From NCBI GenBank assembly GCA_002493085.1, contig DKXQ01000190.1, positions 145 through 11,527 of the forward strand: a stretch of 11,383 nucleotides of DNA, in the 5' to 3' direction. The translations under genes were made by a program, and so were the position numbers. The notes beneath the pieces are model-generated. The model was not told where the DNA came from. It searched no databases and saw only the letters and a list, made by a program, of their open reading frames with translations. Position 1 is the stretch's first letter; each line of letters opens with the position of its first letter. This document shows positions 6,629 to 11,383 of the stretch, piece by piece. This DNA is from Lachnoclostridium sp. UBA7122. GTDB taxonomy: Bacteria > Bacillota > Clostridia > Lachnospirales > Lachnospiraceae.

Positions 6629-6681
6629 GCGGGCAGCTAGTGAAGCGGATTTCAAATATCCGCCCGGCAGAATAAGCGGGG
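6629..6681 (+). promoter_or_regulatory. Structured leader of rsmD with competing stems
   Basis: GCGGAT (6645-6650) and ATCCGC (6658-6663) form a perfect six-pair hairpin with a 7-base loop. CGGGC (6630-6634) could pair with GCCCG (6662-6666), and CCCG (6663-6666) with CGGG (6677-6680). The last would cover the purine-rich GCGGGG (6676-6681) just before the start codon. The stems share bases, so they exclude each other. No T-run follows, so this is not a terminator. Any role in translation control is inference, and I recognise no riboswitch class. Confidence 0.35.
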
Positions 6682-6686
6682 TCTAT

Positions 6687-7238
6687 ATGAAAGTTATAAC
6701 AGGAAAAGTAAGGGGCATGAATCTTGCAGTGCCACATGGAAAGCATACAAGGCCGACAACTTGCAGAATAAAAGAAACACTGTTTAATATAATACAGGCT
6801 GATGTGCCAGACAGCTGCTTCCTGGATTTGTACAGTGGAAGCGGAAGCATTGCTATAGAAGCACTAAGCAGGGGTGCAAAAGAGGCGGTTCTTGTAGACA
6901 ATAATAAAGAAGCACTTAAGTGCATCAGGGCCAATATAGAAAAAACTGGCTTTAATAATACAACACAAGTTATGCCAGCAGAGGCCATGCAGGCATTAAA
7001 AAGGCTTGATGGAAGTGGAAAAGTTTTTGATATTATATTTATGGATCCGCCTTATGGACGGGACTTTGAAAAAGAGGCGCTAAATTTTCTGTTAAACTCA
7101 TCACTTGTAAAGAAAGACACATTAATTATAATAGAAACCTTGATAGATGCAGATATATCATATATGGAAAACTTTCCATGTACATTAGAAAAGGTTAAAG
7201 AATATAAAACAAATAAACATATATTTTTAAGGGTATAA
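6687..7238 (+). CDS. rsmD: 16S rRNA (guanine(966)-N(2))-methyltransferase RsmD, 183 residues
   Basis: RsmD uses S-adenosylmethionine to methylate N2 of G966 (E. coli numbering) in 16S rRNA during small-subunit assembly. The sequence has the family N-terminus (MKVITGKVRGMNL), TRPT at 21-24 with RIKETLFNI following, the SAM-binding motif DLYSGSG (47-53), the acidic VDNN after the second strand and the catalytic DPPYG (120-124). The length is normal. I chose ATG 6687 over the earlier in-frame ATG 6564: the earlier one would overlap the preceding gene, has no ribosome binding site, lies upstream of the predicted transcription start and adds 41 residues unlike the family. The ribosome binding site GCGGGG at 6676-6681 is weak. 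coaD starts four bases after the stop, so the two are likely co-transcribed and perhaps translationally coupled. Confidence 0.95.
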   Translation: MKVITGKVRGMNLAVPHGKHTRPTTCRIKETLFNIIQADVPDSCFLDLYSGSGSIAIEALSRGAKEAVLVDNNKEALKCIRANIEKTGFNNTTQVMPAEAMQALKRLDGSGKVFDIIFMDPPYGRDFEKEALNFLLNSSLVKKDTLIIIETLIDADISYMENFPCTLEKVKEYKTNKHIFLRV

Positions 7239-7242
7239 AGTT

Positions 7243-7728
7243 ATGGCAACAGCAGTTTTTCCGGGAAGTTTTGACCCGGTTACATTAGGGCATATGGATT
7301 TGATAAAAAGGGCTTCTGGTATGTTTGACAAGCTTATAATAGGCGTTCTTATTAATAGCAGTAAGAGCCCGCTCTGCACAGATATAGAGCGGATACGCAT
7401 GTTACAAGAGCTTACACAAAATATGCCTGGTATAGAAGTAATGTCATTTGACGGCCTGCTCGCTGACTTTGTCAGCCAGACAGGAGCAGATGCAGTGATA
7501 AGGGGGATAAGGAATTCAGCAGATTTTGAGTATGAACTTCCATTAGCCCAGGCGAATTATAAACTGAATTGTAAAGCAGATACTTTATTTCTTGCGGCAT
7601 TGCCTGAACATTCATATATAAGTTCAAGTGCAGTAAAAGAACTGCTCAGGTATAACGGGGATATAAGGGGGTTTGTGCCTGATACAGTTTACCGGTTTAT
7701 AGCGCAAAAGTTTAATCTCACAAGATAA
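7243..7728 (+). CDS. coaD: Phosphopantetheine adenylyltransferase CoaD, 161 residues
   Basis: CoaD transfers the adenylyl group of ATP to 4'-phosphopantetheine, giving dephospho-CoA, the penultimate step of coenzyme A synthesis in the cytoplasm. The nucleotidyltransferase signature is intact: GSFDPVTLGH at residues 8-17 (the T/HxGH motif, with H17 binding ATP phosphates), RGIRNSADFEYE at 87-98, and the YISSSAVKE motif at 125-133. The length of 161 residues is typical. The start ATG 7243 follows the rsmD stop by four bases, with a modest AAGGG at 7229-7233. The rsmD-coaD pair is conserved in many bacteria. Confidence 0.97.
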   Translation: MATAVFPGSFDPVTLGHMDLIKRASGMFDKLIIGVLINSSKSPLCTDIERIRMLQELTQNMPGIEVMSFDGLLADFVSQTGADAVIRGIRNSADFEYELPLAQANYKLNCKADTLFLAALPEHSYISSSAVKELLRYNGDIRGFVPDTVYRFIAQKFNLTR

Positions 7729-7775
7729 TTCCCCTAGTAACGGATTACGTCTATACGACAGATAGGAGTGTACAT

Positions 7776-8396
7776 ATGCAAGTTAGCAGGATTGAACAAA
7801 AAATTGAAGATATTTATGCGTTTATAGAGAGCTGCAGGATGCAGCATTTGTCAACTACAAAAGTAGTTGTTCCTAAAAATGAATTATATGATTTACTGGA
7901 TGATTTAAGACGTGATGTGCCAGATGAAATAAGGAGATACCAGAAGATACTTAGCCAGAGGGATGCAATTATTGAAGATGCAGAGGCAAAGGCGAATGAA
8001 ATACTTGTAGATGCAAGAGAACAGTACAGGGGAATGGTTGAGGAACACAGTATAATGCAGCAGGCTTACCAGCAGGCTGAACAGATGGTACAACAGGCGG
8101 CACGCAAAGCAGAGGAAATAGTAGCCAACGCAAAAAGACAGGCAGATGAGATAGGGAGCGGGGCAATTTATTATACAACAGATATGCTTGATATGGCAGA
8201 AAAGGTTATCGCCAGTGCATATGAAAATGCAACCAGCAATTCAAATGCTTTAGAGGCAGCTTTAAGAAATTATCTTGAAACAATAAGGCAGAATAAGGCG
8301 GAACTTATGGCTTCCAATCCATCCGCCAGGAATAAAGAACAGATAAATATGCCATTATCAGATAGTGGATTTAAGGATGGCGGGGACGGCTACTAA
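7776..8396 (+). CDS. DivIVA-like / ATP-synthase-B-like coiled-coil protein, 206 residues
   Basis: The protein is almost entirely helical, with no signal peptide or membrane segment. Residues 43-127 form a long alanine- and glutamate-rich coiled coil (for example EAKANEILVDAREQY and ARKAEEIVANAKRQADEI), which database searches often label as ATP synthase subunit B or H-like because of composition. Residues 130-178 are a second helical stretch, and the tail from about 180 is polar and probably disordered. It resembles DivIVA-type scaffolds more than any enzyme. Its position after coaD and before zapA suggests a part in growth or division. It recalls, by place and type only, the actinobacterial septation protein SepIVA. 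TAGGAGTG lies just before ATG 7776. The function is not established. Confidence 0.8.
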   Translation: MQVSRIEQKIEDIYAFIESCRMQHLSTTKVVVPKNELYDLLDDLRRDVPDEIRRYQKILSQRDAIIEDAEAKANEILVDAREQYRGMVEEHSIMQQAYQQAEQMVQQAARKAEEIVANAKRQADEIGSGAIYYTTDMLDMAEKVIASAYENATSNSNALEAALRNYLETIRQNKAELMASNPSARNKEQINMPLSDSGFKDGGDGY

Positions 8397-8438
8397 GGCA
8401 TGTCCAGCTAATAAAAGCAGGTTGTATGGAGGCTTGGT

Positions 8439-8849
8439 ATGAAGACGAAAAATGATGTAGAAGTTATAATAAATGGTAAAAAATATACTATGAGTGGATA
8501 TGAAAGCAGTGAATACCTGCAGAAAATAGCCGCGCATATTAATGAAAAGTTTACTCTTTTTAAAGAACAGGGCGGTTATAACAGGCTTGATACTGATATG
8601 AGATATATTATGCTGGCAATAAACCTTTCTGACGACTATCATAAAGCACAAAAGTCAGCAAATGACCTGCGTATGGAAAATGAAGAAATGGAAAAAGAAA
8701 TATTTGATATGAAACATGAAATGATATCAATGCAGGAACAGTTGGAATCACTTGAGGCCAAGGTAAAATCCCTTGAAGAAGAAAAAAAGAAAGCAGAGCA
8801 CCAGGTTATACGTCTTGAGACAGAGCTTGGTACATCATCAGATAAATAG
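8439..8849 (+). CDS. zapA: Cell division protein ZapA, 136 residues
   Basis: ZapA binds and cross-links FtsZ filaments, stabilising the Z-ring at mid-cell. The N-terminal globular domain is recognisable from VEVIINGKKYTMSGYESSEYLQKIAAHINEKF (in short: beta hairpin, then helix), followed by MRYIMLAINLSDDYHKA, the family's conserved segment. Residues about 66-132 are a long coiled coil rich in E, K and M, longer than in minimal ZapA proteins. TGGAGG at 8427-8432 is well placed for ATG 8439. It follows the DivIVA-like gene by 42 bases and precedes the U32 peptidase gene, a pairing common in clostridia as far as I recall. Confidence 0.85.
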   Translation: MKTKNDVEVIINGKKYTMSGYESSEYLQKIAAHINEKFTLFKEQGGYNRLDTDMRYIMLAINLSDDYHKAQKSANDLRMENEEMEKEIFDMKHEMISMQEQLESLEAKVKSLEEEKKKAEHQVIRLETELGTSSDK

Positions 8850-8858
8850 CAGATAAAA

Positions 8859-8884
8859 GAGGGGACTGGAAACCAGTCCCTTTA
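8859..8884 (+). terminator. Weak terminator-like hairpin between zapA and the U32 gene
   Basis: GGGACTGG (8862-8869) and CCAGTCCC (8873-8880) form a perfect eight-pair stem around AAA, extendable by G61-T81, A60-T82 and G59-T83 at the base (last two digits). Only TTT follows before AAATATA, so termination is probably partial. It ends 23 bases before the next start codon and may lower expression of the U32 gene or stabilise the upstream message. Confidence 0.5.
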
Positions 8885-8903
8885 AATATAGGAGAAATAG
8901 CAA

Positions 8904-11354
8904 ATGTTATATCCAGAAATATTATCACCAGCGGGCTCTGTGGAAAGCCTGTATGCAGCAGTAAATGCAGGGTGTGATGCTGTTTATATGGGAGGCAGCA
9001 TGTTTGGTGCAAGAGCTTATGCACAAAACCCTGGCTGTGAAGAACTGGCCGGTGCAATAAGGTACTGCCATCTTTATAATGTAAAATTGTATCTGACTGT
9101 TAATACACTTTTAAAAGATAGTGAAATTAACAGTCTTTATGAATATATAAAGCCATATTATGAAGCCGGGCTTGATGCAGCAATAGTACAGGATACAGGA
9201 GTGCTGCGTCTGCTGCACAGATGGTTTCCAGACCTTAAACTGCATGCAAGCACACAGATGGCGCTAGTTACAGGGCAAAGTGCAGACATGCTTAAAAAAT
9301 ATGGCGTAACAAGGATTATACCTGCAAGAGAACTGTCACTTCTGGAATTAAAGCAGATTAGAAGTGTTACAGATATTGAAACTGAAGTCTTTGTACATGG
9401 GGCACTTTGCTACTGTTATTCAGGACAGTGCCTTTTTAGCGGAATGTCTGGCACAAGGAGCGGCAACAGGGGAAGATGTACACAGCCATGCAGGCTGCCT
9501 TATATTACCAGTTACCAGGGAAAAGAAAAGGAAAGTTATATTTTAAGCATGAAAGAACTGTGTGCTTTGCCATATATTGGCAAGCTTATAGAAGCAGGAG
9601 TTAGTTCGTTTAAAATAGAAGGAAGGATGAAGCGTCCTGCATACACGGCATTTGTAACATCTATGTACAGAAAATATATAAATCTTTATATAAAACTTGG
9701 CAAAGATGGGTACAGCAGATATATACAAGACAACAGGAAGAAACTTTTAGATGATATGGAGCTGCTTGCAGAAGTATATAACAGACAGGGGTTTACATGT
9801 GGCTATCTGGAAGACATGAACAAAACAGGGCAGAAAGGTGATATGCTTGCTTCCATGCGCCCAAACCATGGCGGTGTGTATATTGGCGAAGTAACAGATG
9901 CAGGCAGGACACGGCTTAAGTACAAACTGGCAAAAGATATAAAAGCACATGATGTTATTGAATTTAGAAACAGTAAAATGAAACCTTTATATGAATATAC
10001 AACTGGTTCAGACAAAAAGGCCGGTGAAATTGCAGAGACAAAATTTACAAAAGGATGTATTATTAATAAAAAAGATAAAGTATACCGGACAAGGAACGCC
10101 TCAGTTTTAGGCAGTATAAAGAACGAATATATAGATAAGAACAAAAAAGTTATTATAACAGGCAGATTTGAAGCTGCTGCCGGAGAGCGGGCATGTCTTT
10201 CTGTAAAAAAGAATATAGCTGGCAGTGGTACAGACAGCAGTACAGAATGTAATATAGAAGCTATAGTATATGGTGATATATGCGAACGTGCACAAAAGAG
10301 TGCTGCCAGTGAAGAAACAGTTAAAAAGAGCATTTTACAGACAGGGGATACAGAATTTGAATTCAGGAAACTTGAAGTTTTAATAGACAAGGACTTGTTT
10401 CTTCCAGTGAGCCAGCTTAAAAACCTGCGCAGACAGGCACTTGATAAGCTGCGTGATAAAATAACAGGCAGTTATGCACGCAAGGCACCGCATATCCCTG
10501 ATAGTATAGAAAATTCTGCCATAATAACAGCAAACAACCTTTGTTATACGTATAAAGCATCTGTAATGACTATGCCGCAATTAGATGCTGTCTTAAATAA
10601 CAGTACTGCAGATATAGCAGAAGTTTACATAAAAACAGAACTTTTAACAGAAAAAGATATCCAGGAGGCACTGTTAAAAGTAAAATCTTCAGGCAGGCGC
10701 TGTTATATAGTTATGCCGCATATTTTCAGACAGAGTATCTGGAATTATGAACAACAGTGTGCAGCATCTGGAAAAAGCATCTATACACAGCCTTGGGATG
10801 GATATATTATAAGAAATTTCGAAGAGTATATATTTCTGACAAAGGTTTTAGGCATAGATGCCTGTAATATAATTACAGATTCAGGACTGTATATAATGAA
10901 CCACTCTGCTGCAAGTTTCTGGGAAGAACAGGGCATAACAAGACATACAGCACCATTTGAGCTGGAAATAAGTGATATGAAAAATATTGCTGCAAGTTCT
11001 GATATAGAAGCAGTTATATATACACATATACCCCTGATGGTGTCTGCACAGTGCACAATTCACAATATAAATGCATGCAAAAAAACTTCTGGTGCAGATG
11101 GCAGCAATATTATAATGCGTGGTACAGATGGCAGGGAGTTTATAACAGTTAATTATTGTAAATACTGTTATAATACAATTTACCAGAGTGAACCACTGTC
11201 AGTTGTAAACTATGTCAAAGATTTATCTGATATAGGAATAAATAGTTTCAGGTATGATTTTACAATAGAAGGGGCAGAAGATACAGACAGGGTATTATCA
11301 GGAAAATACAGCGGAAAGACCCATACAGGGCATTATTTTAGCAGCATCAGGTAA
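8904..11354 (+). CDS. U32 family peptidase / RlhA-like Fe-S protein with C-terminal extension, 816 residues
   Basis: The protein starts with the U32 pattern ILSPAGSVESLYAAVNAGCDAVYMGG and continues with HASTQMALVTGQSADMLK. The signature EVFVHGALCYCYSGQC (161-176) follows, then RGRCTQPCR (189-197) and FKIEGRMKRP (236-245). Cysteines 169, 176, 192 and 196 are the expected Fe-S ligands. U32 proteins were first called collagenases, but studied members such as E. coli RlhA act in RNA hydroxylation, so peptidase is a historical label. The length exceeds that of RlhA and fits the clostridial form with a DUF3656-like middle and a further C-terminal domain. A second cysteine group is seen at 717, 725, 752 and 755. 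The start ATG 8904 follows AGGAG near 8890. The exact substrate is not known. Confidence 0.9.
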   Translation: MLYPEILSPAGSVESLYAAVNAGCDAVYMGGSMFGARAYAQNPGCEELAGAIRYCHLYNVKLYLTVNTLLKDSEINSLYEYIKPYYEAGLDAAIVQDTGVLRLLHRWFPDLKLHASTQMALVTGQSADMLKKYGVTRIIPARELSLLELKQIRSVTDIETEVFVHGALCYCYSGQCLFSGMSGTRSGNRGRCTQPCRLPYITSYQGKEKESYILSMKELCALPYIGKLIEAGVSSFKIEGRMKRPAYTAFVTSMYRKYINLYIKLGKDGYSRYIQDNRKKLLDDMELLAEVYNRQGFTCGYLEDMNKTGQKGDMLASMRPNHGGVYIGEVTDAGRTRLKYKLAKDIKAHDVIEFRNSKMKPLYEYTTGSDKKAGEIAETKFTKGCIINKKDKVYRTRNASVLGSIKNEYIDKNKKVIITGRFEAAAGERACLSVKKNIAGSGTDSSTECNIEAIVYGDICERAQKSAASEETVKKSILQTGDTEFEFRKLEVLIDKDLFLPVSQLKNLRRQALDKLRDKITGSYARKAPHIPDSIENSAIITANNLCYTYKASVMTMPQLDAVLNNSTADIAEVYIKTELLTEKDIQEALLKVKSSGRRCYIVMPHIFRQSIWNYEQQCAASGKSIYTQPWDGYIIRNFEEYIFLTKVLGIDACNIITDSGLYIMNHSAASFWEEQGITRHTAPFELEISDMKNIAASSDIEAVIYTHIPLMVSAQCTIHNINACKKTSGADGSNIIMRGTDGREFITVNYCKYCYNTIYQSEPLSVVNYVKDLSDIGINSFRYDFTIEGAEDTDRVLSGKYSGKTHTGHYFSSIR

Positions 11355-11383
11355 GGAATTGCAAATAATTAAATTGAACAACT

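Noticed and set aside
6564..6686. In-frame upstream extension of rsmD by 41 residues from ATG 6564.
   Set aside because: It overlaps the AAA+ stop, has no ribosome binding site, spans a strong promoter and leader, and is unlike RsmD N-termini.
9803..10390. Minus-strand frame of 195 codons opposite the U32 gene.
   Set aside because: It is fully opposite a well-supported gene with continuous U32 similarity; its hydrophobic Ser/Phe-rich composition is what the reverse of a Lys/Glu-rich frame gives.
86..11381. TTGTTCAATTT at 86-96 has an exact reverse complement at 11371-11381, near both ends of the window, like terminal inverted repeats of an 11-kb element.
   Set aside because: About fifteen 11-base inverted matches are expected by chance in a window this size, more with AT bias. 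The genes between are housekeeping, with no transposase.

Overview
The window reads as a low-to-moderate GC Firmicute. Gene content and order (Asp23/Gls24 protein, fakA, recG, rsmD, coaD, a DivIVA-like coiled-coil protein, zapA, a long U32 peptidase) and the heavy use of ATA, AGG and CAG codons fit a clostridium, most likely a Lachnospiraceae member. I cannot fix the genus from this sequence alone. No rRNA, tRNA, CRISPR array or transposase is visible.

Layout. Bases 1-348 hold no convincing gene. They contain several strong inverted repeats and a GC-rich core (about 59% G+C over 201-340 by hand count) that looks like either a structured RNA or a palindromic dispersed element. A 45-residue, two-helix membrane protein gene follows on the minus strand (486 down to 349). 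It is divergent from the plus-strand run, and the two promoters appear to share one -10 region next to a 14-bp perfect palindrome. From 601 to 11354 every gene is on the plus strand with short spacers: an Asp23/Gls24 protein, fakA, recG, a 589-residue CbbX/SpoVK-type AAA+ ATPase, rsmD, coaD, a coiled-coil protein, zapA and a U32 peptidase. The last 29 bases hold nothing recognisable.

How the genes fit together. Most are housekeeping: fatty-acid activation for phospholipid synthesis (FakA), recombination and fork repair (RecG), 16S rRNA methylation (RsmD), coenzyme A synthesis (CoaD), cell division (ZapA and probably the DivIVA-like coiled-coil protein) and a Fe-S U32 enzyme probably acting on RNA. 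The AAA+ ATPase is the accessory gene. It sits between recG and rsmD, has a promoter-like sequence just upstream, and a near-consensus promoter for rsmD begins on its stop codon, so it looks like a self-contained unit placed inside an older operon.

The points most worth a second look are the structured region at 1-348, the unannotated minus-strand microprotein and its shared divergent promoter, and the ATPase cassette with its unrecognised N-terminal domain. I see no clear sign of a complete new defence or mobile system here.
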